Source of the DNA: Luteibacter yeojuensis | GTDB taxonomy: Bacteria; Pseudomonadota; Gammaproteobacteria; Xanthomonadales; Rhodanobacteraceae | Direction of reading: 5' to 3' | NCBI RefSeq assembly: GCF_011742875.1 | Contig: NZ_JAAQTL010000001.1 | Coordinates: 1,612,001-1,676,000 of the forward strand | Length of the DNA stretch: 64,000 nt | Shown: positions 30,642 to 39,042 of the stretch, one piece after another | Position numbering within the stretch: the stretch's first letter is position 1 | How the letters are laid out: each line of letters opens with the position of its first letter | Position numbers and translations under genes: made by a program | The notes under the pieces: model-generated | Databases searched by the model: none | What the model saw: the letters and a program-made list of their open reading frames with translations, nothing else | What the model was told of the DNA's origin: nothing

Positions 30642-32084
30642 TCAGGACAGGACGAGCGCGGGATCGTCCAACGGCTCTTCCAACAGCGTCCGGCGGTCCC
30701 ACTCGTAGCGATGGCTCACTCGCCATGGTCCGTTCCTTCCCTGCCGCGGCATCGTCGATTCGCCACGCGCCACGTAACCGGCGCGAAGCTGGTCGAGGAT
30801 ACAGACATCGAGCGCCTCGTCTTCCGGCGCGTGCGGCGTCGCCACGGTCGCGCCACGCTTGTCCATGTGATTCAGCAGACGGCAGATGTATTGCGCGGCG
30901 AGGTCCACCTTCAGTGTCCACGATGCATTGATGTAACCGAACAACACCGCGAGATTCGGTATGCCGTCGAGCAGCACGCCCTTGTAGGTGAGTGTCTTTC
31001 CCGGATCGCGCGGCACGCCATCGACCTCGATGCGCATGCCGCCGAGGGCCTGCAGGTTGAATCCGGTGGCGCTGATGACGATGTCGGCTTCAAGCAGCTT
31101 TCCCGAGGCCAGGCGGATGGTCCGGCCTTCGAAGCCCGCCACCTCGTCCGTCACCACGGACGCCCTGCCCGCGCGCATCGCCTTGAACAGGTCCGCATCG
31201 GGCACGATGCACAGCCGCTGGGTCCAGGGCGCGTAGGCGGGCGTGAAATCGTCGATCGGCGCGTTGCCGAGCTGCCGCCGCACCGCGCCGAGAAGCACCG
31301 CCTTCACGCGCGCAGGCCAGCGCATGGCCGACTTGTAGAGCACGCGCTGCAACAGGATGTTCCTGCGCCTCGCCAGGCCATAGACGATCTTCGCCGGCAG
31401 GAAGCGCAGCAGCACGGCCGAGATCGCGTCGCGCGACGGCACGGAGAAGATGTAACCGGGCGACCTCTGCAACATGGTCACGTGCGCGGCCCGTTCCGCC
31501 AACGCCGGCACGAGGGTGATGGCCGTGGCGCCGCTGCCGATGACCACCACGCGCTTGCCCGTCCAGTCGAGGTCCTCCGGCCAGTGCTGCGGATGGACGA
31601 AGCGGCCGGTGAAGTCCGCACGACCCGGGAAGTCCGGAACATGGCCGCGGTCGTAGTCGTAGTAACCGGTGGCGCCGACGAGAAAACGGCAGGTGAAGAC
31701 GCGGGCCGAGCCGTCGTCGTGCCGCGCATGGACGGTCCAGCGGCGCTCGCCCGACGACCACTCGGCACGGAGTGCCTGCAGGCCGAACAGGACCTGGTCG
31801 CCGATGCCGAACTCCCGGGCCGTGTCGGCGACGTATTGCCGGATCGAGGGGCCGTCGGCCAGCACCTTCAGTTCGTTCCACGGCCGGAAGCCGAACCCGA
31901 AGGTGAACATGTCCGAATCCGAACGCACGCCCGGGTAGCGGAACAGGTCCCAGGTACCGCCGATCGCCCTGCGCCGCTCGACGATGCCCACGCGCTTGCC
32001 CGGGCAGGCCAGGGCCAGCCGGCAGGCCATGCCGATGCCGGACAGGCCGGCACCGATGATGAGGACGTCGTAGTGGTGGTCCAC
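30642..32084 (-). CDS. Flavin monooxygenase, Baeyer-Villiger type
   Basis: 480 residues with two Rossmann motifs (GAGLSG at 11-16, GSGATA near 183-188) and between them the Baeyer-Villiger fingerprint FTGRFVHPQHWP (158-169), an exact match to FxGxxxHxxxWP. It should oxidise ketones or aldehydes to esters with NADPH and FAD. The start is a GTG at 32084 with GGAGG 6 bases upstream; that Shine-Dalgarno site is inside a perfect hairpin. Substrate unknown and no catabolic neighbours. Confidence 0.88.
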   Translation of the reverse strand: MDHHYDVLIIGAGLSGIGMACRLALACPGKRVGIVERRRAIGGTWDLFRYPGVRSDSDMFTFGFGFRPWNELKVLADGPSIRQYVADTAREFGIGDQVLFGLQALRAEWSSGERRWTVHARHDDGSARVFTCRFLVGATGYYDYDRGHVPDFPGRADFTGRFVHPQHWPEDLDWTGKRVVVIGSGATAITLVPALAERAAHVTMLQRSPGYIFSVPSRDAISAVLLRFLPAKIVYGLARRRNILLQRVLYKSAMRWPARVKAVLLGAVRRQLGNAPIDDFTPAYAPWTQRLCIVPDADLFKAMRAGRASVVTDEVAGFEGRTIRLASGKLLEADIVISATGFNLQALGGMRIEVDGVPRDPGKTLTYKGVLLDGIPNLAVLFGYINASWTLKVDLAAQYICRLLNHMDKRGATVATPHAPEDEALDVCILDQLRAGYVARGESTMPRQGRNGPWRVSHRYEWDRRTLLEEPLDDPALVLS

Positions 32085-32086
32085 GC

Positions 32087-32108
32087 TGCACCTCCCTCTG
32101 GAGGTGCA
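32087..32108 (-). promoter_or_regulatory. Hairpin covering the ribosome binding site of the monooxygenase gene
   Basis: On the minus strand TGCACCTCC AGAG GGAGGTGCA forms a perfect 9-bp stem with a 4-base loop. Its 3' arm is the Shine-Dalgarno sequence, ending 2 bases before the GTG start. It lies 11 bases after the dnaB stop and lacks a T run, so it looks more like translational control than a terminator. Confidence 0.6.
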
Positions 32109-32119
32109 GGTTACGCCGC

Positions 32120-33535
32120 CTAGTCGAAGCTGCCTACATATGAGTCCGGTGCCCAGTTCTCGAACTTCGTGTAGTGGCCGAGGAAGGCCAGTTTCACGGT
32201 GTCGGTAGGGCCGTTACGCTGCTTGCCGATGATGATCTCGGCGAGGCCCTTGTCCGCGGATTCCTTGTTGTAGTACTCGTCGCGGTAGATGAACATGATC
32301 ACGTCGGCGTCCTGCTCGATAGCGCCGGATTCGCGCAGGTCGGACATCATCGGGCGCTTGTCGGCGCGTTGTTCCAGCGAGCGGTTCAGCTGCGACAGCG
32401 CGATGACCGGCACGTTGAGTTCCTTCGCCAGCGCCTTCAGGCCTCGGGAGATCTCCGAGATTTCCGTGGCGCGGTTCTCGGAGTTGCCGGGTACCTGCAT
32501 GAGCTGCAGGTAGTCGATCACGATCATGCCCAGGCCGTGTTCACGCTGCAGGCGACGCGCGCGCGAGCGCATTTCCACGGGCGACATCGCGGGCGTGTCG
32601 TCGATGAAGATCTTCGCGTCGGACAGCATGGTGATCGCGGAGGTGACGCGCGGCCAGTCCTCTTCCGCCAGGTCGCCGTTACGCAGGTGTTGCGCGTGTA
32701 CGCGGCCGAGCGAGGAAATGAGTCGGAAGGCCAGCTGCGACGCCGACATTTCCATCGAGAACACCGCCACCGCCTTCTTGCCGCGCATGGCGGCGGCCTC
32801 GGCGAGGTTGAGCGCGAACGCCGTCTTACCCATCGAGGGACGCGCGGCGATGATGATCAGGTCGGACGGCTGCAGGCCCGAGGTAAGCTCGTCCAGGTCG
32901 GTGAAGCCGGTGGATAGACCGGTGAGCTGGCCGCGCTTCTCGTAGCGCTCGGTCAGCATGCGGAACGCCTCGGCCGTGGCCTCGCGGACCGACACGATGT
33001 CCTTCTTGCCGCGCGCGCCGGATTCCGCGATGCGGAACACGCGCTGCTCGGCCAGTTCCATCACTTCCTGGACGCTCTTGCCCTCGGGGCGGAAGCCGTC
33101 CTCGGTGATCGACGTGCCGGCGTCGATCAACTGGCGCAGCACGGACTTCTCGCGAACGATGTCGCCGTAGGCCGCGATGTTCGCGGCGCTGGGCGTGGAG
33201 TTCGCCAGTTCCATGAGGTAGGTGGCGCCACCGACCATCTCGGCCATGTCGTTGGCGATGAACCAGTCGCCGAGCGTGATCGCATCGCAGGGCATGCCCT
33301 TGGTCGCCAGCTCGTTGATGGCGCGCCAGATGAGGCGGTGGTCGCGGCGGTAGAAGTCGTCGTCGCTGAGCTTGTCGGCCACCTTGTCCAGCGAATCCGG
33401 CGAGAGCATCAGGCCGCCGAGCACGGCCTGCTCGGCCTCGATGGAGTGCGGCGGGATACGCAGCGCGTCGATGGCGGAGGGCTCGCGCCGGCGCTTGCGG
33501 TCGCCGCGCTCGCTTCGCTCTGGATTGAAGGACAT
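32120..33535 (-). CDS. dnaB: Replicative DNA helicase DnaB
   Basis: 471-residue hexameric helicase. N-terminal primase-interacting domain (HSIEAEQAVLGGLML), linker, and RecA-like C-terminal domain with ARPSMGKTAFALN, VIDYLQLM and LSQLNRSLEQR. No intein. The start MSFNPERSER at 33535. It follows rplI after 174 bases containing a hairpin and a consensus DnaA box. Confidence 0.97.
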   Translation of the reverse strand: MSFNPERSERGDRKRRREPSAIDALRIPPHSIEAEQAVLGGLMLSPDSLDKVADKLSDDDFYRRDHRLIWRAINELATKGMPCDAITLGDWFIANDMAEMVGGATYLMELANSTPSAANIAAYGDIVREKSVLRQLIDAGTSITEDGFRPEGKSVQEVMELAEQRVFRIAESGARGKKDIVSVREATAEAFRMLTERYEKRGQLTGLSTGFTDLDELTSGLQPSDLIIIAARPSMGKTAFALNLAEAAAMRGKKAVAVFSMEMSASQLAFRLISSLGRVHAQHLRNGDLAEEDWPRVTSAITMLSDAKIFIDDTPAMSPVEMRSRARRLQREHGLGMIVIDYLQLMQVPGNSENRATEISEISRGLKALAKELNVPVIALSQLNRSLEQRADKRPMMSDLRESGAIEQDADVIMFIYRDEYYNKESADKGLAEIIIGKQRNGPTDTVKLAFLGHYTKFENWAPDSYVGSFD

Positions 33536-33629
33536 GGATTACCTCGTGTTGCGGGCGGCGCCGGGGCCGAAACGGCAGGCCGTGAGGGGATCATACGCGG
33601 ACCTGTCTCACCCGTTGAGAGGATAAGTC

Positions 33630-33638
33630 TGTGGATAA
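33630..33638. promoter_or_regulatory. Consensus DnaA box upstream of dnaB
   Basis: TGTGGATAA on the plus strand is TTATCCACA on the minus strand, a perfect match to the high-affinity DnaA box. It lies about 95 bases before the dnaB start and about 40 bases upstream of a TATGAT hexamer (33595-33590). A single box; no cluster. Confidence 0.6.
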
Positions 33639-33661
33639 GTTGTGCGCAGATCCGGAAACGA

Positions 33662-33686
33662 AGACGGGCGCCTCGCGGCGCCCGTC
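33662..33686 (-). terminator. Hairpin after rplI
   Basis: GACGGGCGCC GCGA GGCGCCCGTC on the minus strand, followed by TTCGTTTCC, 23 bases after the rplI stop. A probable (partial) terminator between rplI and dnaB; the T run is poor. Confidence 0.55.
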
Positions 33687-33709
33687 GGGTATCGCAGGTC
33701 GGACGGAGC

Positions 33710-34156
33710 TTACGCGCCGATGACCTTGACCTTGACCGTCTGCTGCACGTCGGCGTGGAGGACGATGACGACCTCGTACTCGCCGGTGTTGCGGAACGGG
33801 CCTTCGGCCTGGATCACTTCGCTCTTGTCCACTTCCAGACCCTTGGCCGTGAGGGCCTCGGCGACGTCGCGCGGGGTGACCGAGCCGAACAGCTTGCCTT
33901 CCGGCGAGGCGTTCACTTCGATCGTGACCTCGGCGCCTTCCAGCTTCGCCGAACGACCCTCGGCACCGGAGAGCTGCTCCTTGGCCTTGGCTTCGTACTC
34001 GGCGCGGCGGGCTTCGAACGCGGCGATGTTGTCGGCGGTGGCGCGAGCGGCCTTGCCGGTCGGGAGGAGGAAGTTACGGCCGTAACCCGGCTTGACGTTG
34101 ACCTTGTCGCCGAGGTTGCCGAGGTTCTTCACCTTCTCGAGGAGGATGAGTTCCAT
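33710..34156 (-). CDS. rplI: Ribosomal protein bL9
   Basis: 148 residues; [30 protein letters not shown] is recognisable as the L9 start (N-terminal rRNA-binding domain), then a long helix and the C-terminal domain. Third in rpsF-rpsR-rplI. Confidence 0.97.
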   Translation of the reverse strand: MELILLEKVKNLGNLGDKVNVKPGYGRNFLLPTGKAARATADNIAAFEARRAEYEAKAKEQLSGAEGRSAKLEGAEVTIEVNASPEGKLFGSVTPRDVAEALTAKGLEVDKSEVIQAEGPFRNTGEYEVVIVLHADVQQTVKVKVIGA

Positions 34157-34261
34157 GGTTTGTTCCTTTCGTTAGCACGGGATGGCACCCGTGCAGCCAT
34201 TGTGGTTGTCCGAGTGTCTTTCATCGGGCGCCCTCCCCGCGAACGGGAAGAGCGGCGAGGA

Positions 34262-34492
34262 TCAGACGTCGTGGTTATCGGTGTACGGCAGCAGCGACAG
34301 GAAGCGGGCGCGCTTGATCGCGGTCGCCAGCTGGCGCTGGTAGCGGGCCTTCGTGCCGGTGATGCGGCTCGGGACGATCTTGCCGTTCTCCGTGACGTAC
34401 TGGCGGAGCGTGTTGAGATCCTTGTAATCGATCTCCTTCACGCCCTCGGCGGTGAAGCGGCAGAACTTGCGGCGGCGGAAAAACTTGGACAT
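34262..34492 (-). CDS. rpsR: Ribosomal protein bS18
   Basis: 76 residues; [24 protein letters not shown] and the C-terminal [19 protein letters not shown] are standard. It pairs with S6 in the 30S platform. It lies 15 bases after rpsF. Confidence 0.97.
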   Translation of the reverse strand: MSKFFRRRKFCRFTAEGVKEIDYKDLNTLRQYVTENGKIVPSRITGTKARYQRQLATAIKRARFLSLLPYTDNHDV

Positions 34493-34507
34493 GGCTGTGA
34501 TCCCCGA

Positions 34508-34930
34508 TTAGTCGTCGCTGTCGCGATCGTTGTCGTTGTCGCGACCGCCACGGCGGTCGTCGCCGTCGCTGTCGTCGTCACGGCGGCGCGAACCCTTCTG
34601 CTCGTCCTTTTCCTTGCTCTTGAGGATGAAGGACTGCTCGGTGTCGGCTTCGTCGCGACGGATCACGAGGTGGCGCAGGACGGCGTCGTTGAAGCGGAAG
34701 CCCGTCTCGAGCTCGTTCAGGGCGTTCTGCGAAACCTCGATGTTCAGCATCACGTAGTGAGCCTTGGCGAGGTTCTCGATCGGGTAGGCCAGCTGGCGGC
34801 GGCCCCAGTCTTCGAGGCGGTGGATCTTGCCGTTGTCGCCTTCGATCAGCGTCTTGTAACGCTCGATCATGGCGGGCACCTGTTCGCTCTGGTCCGGATG
34901 GACCAGGAACACGACTTCATAATGACGCAT
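34508..34930 (-). CDS. rpsF: Ribosomal protein bS6
   Basis: 140 residues. The core [17 protein letters not shown] ... [15 protein letters not shown] is standard S6. The last ~30 residues form a highly charged Asp/Arg/Gly tail ([15 protein letters not shown]...), longer than in E. coli, where the tail is glutamylated. The ATG at 34930 has AAGGAG 6 bases upstream; an upstream GTG at 34951 lacks one. First gene of the operon, with a leader containing several hairpins. Confidence 0.95.
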   Translation of the reverse strand: MRHYEVVFLVHPDQSEQVPAMIERYKTLIEGDNGKIHRLEDWGRRQLAYPIENLAKAHYVMLNIEVSQNALNELETGFRFNDAVLRHLVIRRDEADTEQSFILKSKEKDEQKGSRRRDDDSDGDDRRGGRDNDNDRDSDD

Positions 34931-34942
34931 GGTGGCTCCTTG

Positions 34943-35040
34943 TGGATGCACCCCTTCACGGGGATGGCAGCCTCCCGCGCGGAGCGGTGAGGCAAGAAGA
35001 CCCTCCTTGGGGAGGGCCAGCCGCGCATTGTAAGGAGAAA
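34943..35040 (-). promoter_or_regulatory. Structured 5' leader of rpsF
   Basis: Upstream of rpsF on the minus strand are three small GC hairpins: CCCTCC/GGAGGG (35001-35016), GCCTC/GAGGC (34969-34992) and CCCC/GGGG (34951-34963). Many bacteria regulate rpsF through a leader that binds the S6:S18 pair; whether this is that motif cannot be settled by eye. Confidence 0.35.
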
Positions 35041-35069
35041 CGAGGGGTTAGGGCAAGAGGGACAGCTCC

Positions 35070-35193
35070 GTAGGAGCCGCTATAGCGGCGAGAGAAACCT
35101 GTCCCATCGCCTCATCGCTGCTTGACTTCGATGGGAATCCACCTTCCCGCGTCATCGCTTCGTGGGCTTCTCGCCGCTATAGCGGCTCCCACA
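35070..35193. repeat. Long inverted REP pair, class A
   Basis: GTAGGAGCCGCTATAGCGGC at the left and CCGCTATAGCGGCTCCCACA at the right, separated by an unusually long centre (about 75 bases) with its own inverted segment CCCATCG/CGATGGG. It lies between the Fe-S carrier stop and the rpsF leader. Confidence 0.85.
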
Positions 35194-35199
35194 GGGTCG

Positions 35200-35523
35200 C
35201 TAAGCGACCGTAAAGCTCTCGCCGCACCCGCATTCGCCCGTGGCATTGGGGTTGTGGAAGACGAACGAGGCGTTCAAGCCCTGGCGCTGGAAGTCGATCA
35301 GGGTGCCGTCCACCAGGGGCAGGCTCTTAGGATCCACGACGACGCGGATGCCGTCGATATCGAGCACGCGATCGTCCTCGGCGATGTCGCCGGCCAGGTC
35401 CACGACATAGCCGAAACCCGAGCAGCCCATGCGTTTTACGGCGAAGCGCACGCCCGCGGCCCCGGGGGATCGGGCCAGGAAGGCGCGCATGCGGTCGGAG
35501 GCGGCGGGAGTGATCTGTATCAT
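35200..35523 (-). CDS. A-type Fe-S cluster carrier (IscA/ErpA family)
   Basis: 107 residues with the three conserved cysteines: Cys34 in MGCSGFGY and Cys98/Cys100 in GECGCGESF. Such proteins carry or insert [4Fe-4S]/[2Fe-2S] clusters into apo-targets. It stands alone, not in an isc or suf operon, which is often the case for ErpA, but the sequence does not separate ErpA, IscA and SufA with confidence. Confidence 0.88.
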   Translation of the reverse strand: MIQITPAASDRMRAFLARSPGAAGVRFAVKRMGCSGFGYVVDLAGDIAEDDRVLDIDGIRVVVDPKSLPLVDGTLIDFQRQGLNASFVFHNPNATGECGCGESFTVA

Positions 35524-35642
35524 GAAAACGTTTTCTGGCCGTGGTATATCGGGGAGCGGTGCCGTTCACGCGGACCTTACATTATCATGTAGGGTCGCGT
35601 CCTACGCGCCTACATGCGGCGCCTTTTCCGGAGTTTCAATCG

Positions 35643-37046
35643 ATGACGGTGGTAAGCGTCAAGCAGGCCCTCGCCGGCGGCACGGCCGCAGGCGAAAAGG
35701 AAGTCACGGTCCGCGGCTGGGTGCGCACCCTGCGCGAGTCCAAGGGTGGACTCTCGTTCGTGAACGTGAGCGACGGTTCCTGCTTCGCCCCTATCCAGGT
35801 GGTCGCCACCGCCGATCTCCCCAATTATGAGACCGAAGTGAAGCGGCTCTCCGCCGGCGCCGGCGTCATCGCCACCGGCAAGCTGGTGCCCTCCCAGGGC
35901 AAGGGCCAGGCCTTCGAGATCCAGGCCACCCGCATCGAGGTCACCGGCTTCGTCGAGAACCCGCTCACCTACCCGATCCAGCCGAAGCAGCACTCCATGG
36001 AGTTCCTGCGCGAGGTCGCCCACCTGCGTCCGCGCACGAATCTGTTCGGCGCCGTCACCCGCGTCCGCCACACGATGATGACGGCGATCCACCGCCTCCT
36101 GACCGAGCGCGGCTTCTTCTGGATCAATACGCCGATCATCACCACGTCCGATGCCGAGGGCGCGGGCGACATGTTCCGCCTGTCCACGCTGGACCTCGCC
36201 AACCTGCCGCGCGACGAGAAGGGCGCCATCGATTTCCGCAAGGATTTCTTCGGCCGCGAAGCCTTCCTCACCGTGTCCGGCCAGCTCAACGTGGAGGGCT
36301 ACGCCCTCGCGATGAGCAAGGTGTACACGTTCGGCCCCACCTTCCGCGCCGAAAACTCGAACACCACGCGCCACCTGGCCGAGTTCTGGATGGTGGAGCC
36401 CGAAGTCGCCTTCGCCGATCTCAACGACATCGCCGACCTCTCCGAGGCGTTCCTCAAAGGCATCTTCAAGGCCGTGCTCGACGAACGGCCGGACGACATG
36501 GCGTTCTTCGCCGAGCGCGTGCAACCGGATGCCGTCTCGCGCCTGGAAGCCTTCATCGCCAAGCCGTTCGAGCGCATCGACTACACCGAGGCGGTGTCGA
36601 TCCTGCAGAAGTCGGGCAAGACCTTCGAGCACGCCGTGGCCTGGGGCGTCGACCTGCAGACCGAGCACGAGCGCTACCTTGCCGAGGAACATATCGGCCG
36701 CCCTGTGGTCGTCATGAACTATCCCGAACAAATCAAGGCGTTCTACATGCGTCTGAACGACGACGGGAAGACCGTCGCCGCCATGGACGTGCTCGCGCCG
36801 GGCATCGGAGAGATCATCGGCGGCTCGCAGCGCGAGGAGCGTCTCGACTACCTCGACCGGCGCATGGACCAGTTCCACCTCGACAAGACCACCTACGACT
36901 GGTATCGCGACCTGCGCCGCTACGGCACGGTGCCCCACGCCGGTTTCGGCCTGGGTTTCGAGCGCCTGCTGGTCTACGTCTGCGGCCTGGCCAACATCCG
37001 CGACGCCATCCCTTATCCCCGTGCGGCAGGGAGTGCCGACTTCTAG
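35643..37046 (+). CDS. asnS: Asparaginyl-tRNA synthetase
   Basis: Class II synthetase, 467 residues. N-terminal OB-fold anticodon-binding domain ([20 protein letters not shown]), motif 2 [21 protein letters not shown] without flanks, and motif 3 [12 protein letters not shown]. The asparagine type is shown by [13 protein letters not shown] rather than the AspRS motif. The ATG at 35643 gives [10 protein letters not shown]. It is divergent from the Fe-S carrier. Confidence 0.96.
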   Translation: MTVVSVKQALAGGTAAGEKEVTVRGWVRTLRESKGGLSFVNVSDGSCFAPIQVVATADLPNYETEVKRLSAGAGVIATGKLVPSQGKGQAFEIQATRIEVTGFVENPLTYPIQPKQHSMEFLREVAHLRPRTNLFGAVTRVRHTMMTAIHRLLTERGFFWINTPIITTSDAEGAGDMFRLSTLDLANLPRDEKGAIDFRKDFFGREAFLTVSGQLNVEGYALAMSKVYTFGPTFRAENSNTTRHLAEFWMVEPEVAFADLNDIADLSEAFLKGIFKAVLDERPDDMAFFAERVQPDAVSRLEAFIAKPFERIDYTEAVSILQKSGKTFEHAVAWGVDLQTEHERYLAEEHIGRPVVVMNYPEQIKAFYMRLNDDGKTVAAMDVLAPGIGEIIGGSQREERLDYLDRRMDQFHLDKTTYDWYRDLRRYGTVPHAGFGLGFERLLVYVCGLANIRDAIPYPRAAGSADF

Positions 37047-37061
37047 CGATAGAAAGAAATC

Positions 37062-37886
37062 ATGATGCCCCCTTCCCTGCTCCGCCCGCTGCTCCTCGCC
37101 CTCGTCCTCGTGGCGCTGGGCGCCTGCCGCTCCATCGTGCCGCCGAACCTCCGTCCTCCGGAGAATCCGACGAACACGATCGACATCGCGCGGAAGACGC
37201 TCGAGGACGCCAGCCCCTGCTGCGGCAGCTTCGCCGACCTGTCCTTCCAGGACATGCTGCCGTGGCAGCCGCAGCGCTTCGAGCTGAACAAGGAAAGCCC
37301 GGTGGCCAGCCTCAACGGCGACCGCAGCTACTTCCTCGCGTTCCGCCTGCCGCAAGGAGCGCACCTGCCGTACACCATCGCGATGAAATCGGAACTCAAC
37401 GGCCGCTGGCTGAGTTCCAGCTACCTCTTCGCACCCACGGTGGTACTGCTGGACGACGCCTTCCAGCCGTTGCATTCGGAGGACATCCAGCTCTGCGAAT
37501 ACATCGGCTGGACGAGCGAGACCACCGGCGCCTTCGGCAAGTTCAAAGTCGTGGACGACAAGGCGCGCTACCTCGTGGTCTATTCCTCGGCGAAGCAGCA
37601 ACAAGGCCAGACGTACTGGGAACAATCGCCCACGACGTTCTCCGCCGAGGCCCCGGTGAAGATGAATCCCGCCGGCAGCTTCAAGATTTCCCACGGCCCG
37701 GACGGCGTGCTGTTCGTCGGCATGCAGAACGACACCTACAGGAAAGCGATCAACAACGCCGTATGCTCGAAGGCGCAGCAGGGTAATGGTGTCATTTCGA
37801 CGATCCGCAGCGTGGTCGCCACCGACCTGCTGGGCGAGGATCCGGAAAAGAAGGACACCGGCAAAGACAAAGAGAAAGGCAGCTGA
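37062..37886 (+). CDS. MalM-like lipoprotein
   Basis: 274 residues with a lipoprotein signal (LVALGAC, lipid-modified Cys22). Conserved MalM features: the CC pair in SPCCGSFADLSF, an aromatic GDRSYFLAFRLP segment, and LFAPTVVLLDDAFQPL. MalM is the periplasmic maltose-operon protein of unknown function in enterics. No maltose genes are nearby, so the function here is open. The C-terminus is charged and Lys-rich. It begins 15 bases after asnS. Confidence 0.7.
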   Translation: MMPPSLLRPLLLALVLVALGACRSIVPPNLRPPENPTNTIDIARKTLEDASPCCGSFADLSFQDMLPWQPQRFELNKESPVASLNGDRSYFLAFRLPQGAHLPYTIAMKSELNGRWLSSSYLFAPTVVLLDDAFQPLHSEDIQLCEYIGWTSETTGAFGKFKVVDDKARYLVVYSSAKQQQGQTYWEQSPTTFSAEAPVKMNPAGSFKISHGPDGVLFVGMQNDTYRKAINNAVCSKAQQGNGVISTIRSVVATDLLGEDPEKKDTGKDKEKGS

Positions 37887-37891
37887 TCCCC

Positions 37892-38224
37892 ATGCAGACC
37901 GCGGTCTACCTCTACCTCCTGCTCCTCCTGGGCGCGGTCGCCTTCTTCATACTGCACTTCGTCGCGCAGTGGCGCTTCACCGCGCTGCTGCGCAAGCGCT
38001 ACCCCGACCAGTGGAAAACCATCGTGGAGGCCGATACCGGCCGGCCCAACGGCACGGCGAACTGGCTGCGCGTGCGCCGCGTGCTGCGTTCCGACGCGCC
38101 GGCGCTGTTCAACGACGACGACCTGAACCGCTGGCAGCGCCTGTGGCGGCTGGCACCGTGGCTCGCCTGGCCGTGCTGGTTCGTGGCAATGGCGATACAG
38201 TGGTGGGCAATGAAACAGGGCTGA
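37892..38224 (+). CDS. Small two-TM membrane protein of unknown function
   Basis: 110 residues. Hydrophobic segment at about 5-25 (YLYLLLLLGAVAFFILHF), a polar middle with RKRYPDQWKTIVEAD, and a second segment at about 85-105 with many tryptophans. The layout recalls UspB, but I see no decisive motif. It starts 5 bases after the MalM-like gene, so it is probably co-transcribed. Confidence 0.6.
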   Translation: MQTAVYLYLLLLLGAVAFFILHFVAQWRFTALLRKRYPDQWKTIVEADTGRPNGTANWLRVRRVLRSDAPALFNDDDLNRWQRLWRLAPWLAWPCWFVAMAIQWWAMKQG

Positions 38225-38246
38225 CCGCCCATCCCCCGGGGGCCTC

Positions 38247-39035
38247 ATGGATCTTCGTCTCACCGGTCGTCACGCGCTCGTCTGCGGTGCCTCGCAGGGC
38301 CTGGGCCGCGCCACGGCTTTCGAACTCGCCGAACTCGGCGCCAGCCTGACCCTGCTTTCCCGTTCCGCCGATGCACTCGCGGCGCTCGCCGCCGAACTCC
38401 CGGCGGGTCATCCGGGCCAGAAGCATCGCCATGTCGCCGTCGATATGCTCGATACCGCCGCGCTCGCCGCCGCGGTGGCGGAAATCGTGGGCGACCATGC
38501 CGTCCACGTGCTGGTGAACAACAGCGGCGGCCCGCCGCCCGGGCCCGTCTGGAGCGCCGAACCCGACGCCTTCCTTGCCGCCTACCGTCAGCACGTGATC
38601 GCCGCGCAGGTACTCGCCCAGGCCTGCCTGCCAGGCATGCGCGAGGCTCGCTATGGCCGCATCGTGAACATCATCTCCACCTCGGTGAAGGAACCGATCC
38701 CCAACCTGGGCGTGTCCAACACCACCCGGGCCGCCATGGCCGGCTGGGCGAAGACGCTCGCGGGTGAGGTTGCCGCGGACGGCATCACCGTGAACAACAT
38801 CCTGCCGGGCTATACGCGCACCCCTCGCCTCGAGGCACTCGTGGAGGCCAGCGTGAAGGCCGGCCGCACGCGCGAGGAAGTGGAAAAGGGCCTCCTCGCG
38901 AGCGTGCCCGCGGGACGCTTCGCCGAACCCGCGGAAATCGCCGCGATGGTGGCCTTCCTCGCCAGTCCCGCCGCCGGTTACGTCAACGGCACCAGCATCG
39001 CCATCGACGGCGGGCGCACCCGCGCGCTGAACTGA
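38247..39035 (+). CDS. SDR-family protein with altered catalytic residues
   Basis: 262 residues, Rossmann fold with GASQGLG (14-20) and NNSGG (91-95). The Ser of the catalytic triad (about Ser144) is present, but the YxxxK pair is replaced: alignment puts Ser157 at the Tyr and Arg161 at the Lys (VSNTTRAAMAGWAKTLA). It is 7 bases before the aldehyde dehydrogenase gene and probably part of the same 2-aminomuconate-type operon. Whether it is an active oxidoreductase or acts as a hydrolase/decarboxylase-like or regulatory protein is unknown. Confidence 0.8.
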   Translation: MDLRLTGRHALVCGASQGLGRATAFELAELGASLTLLSRSADALAALAAELPAGHPGQKHRHVAVDMLDTAALAAAVAEIVGDHAVHVLVNNSGGPPPGPVWSAEPDAFLAAYRQHVIAAQVLAQACLPGMREARYGRIVNIISTSVKEPIPNLGVSNTTRAAMAGWAKTLAGEVAADGITVNNILPGYTRTPRLEALVEASVKAGRTREEVEKGLLASVPAGRFAEPAEIAAMVAFLASPAAGYVNGTSIAIDGGRTRALN

Positions 39036-39042
39036 GACGGCC

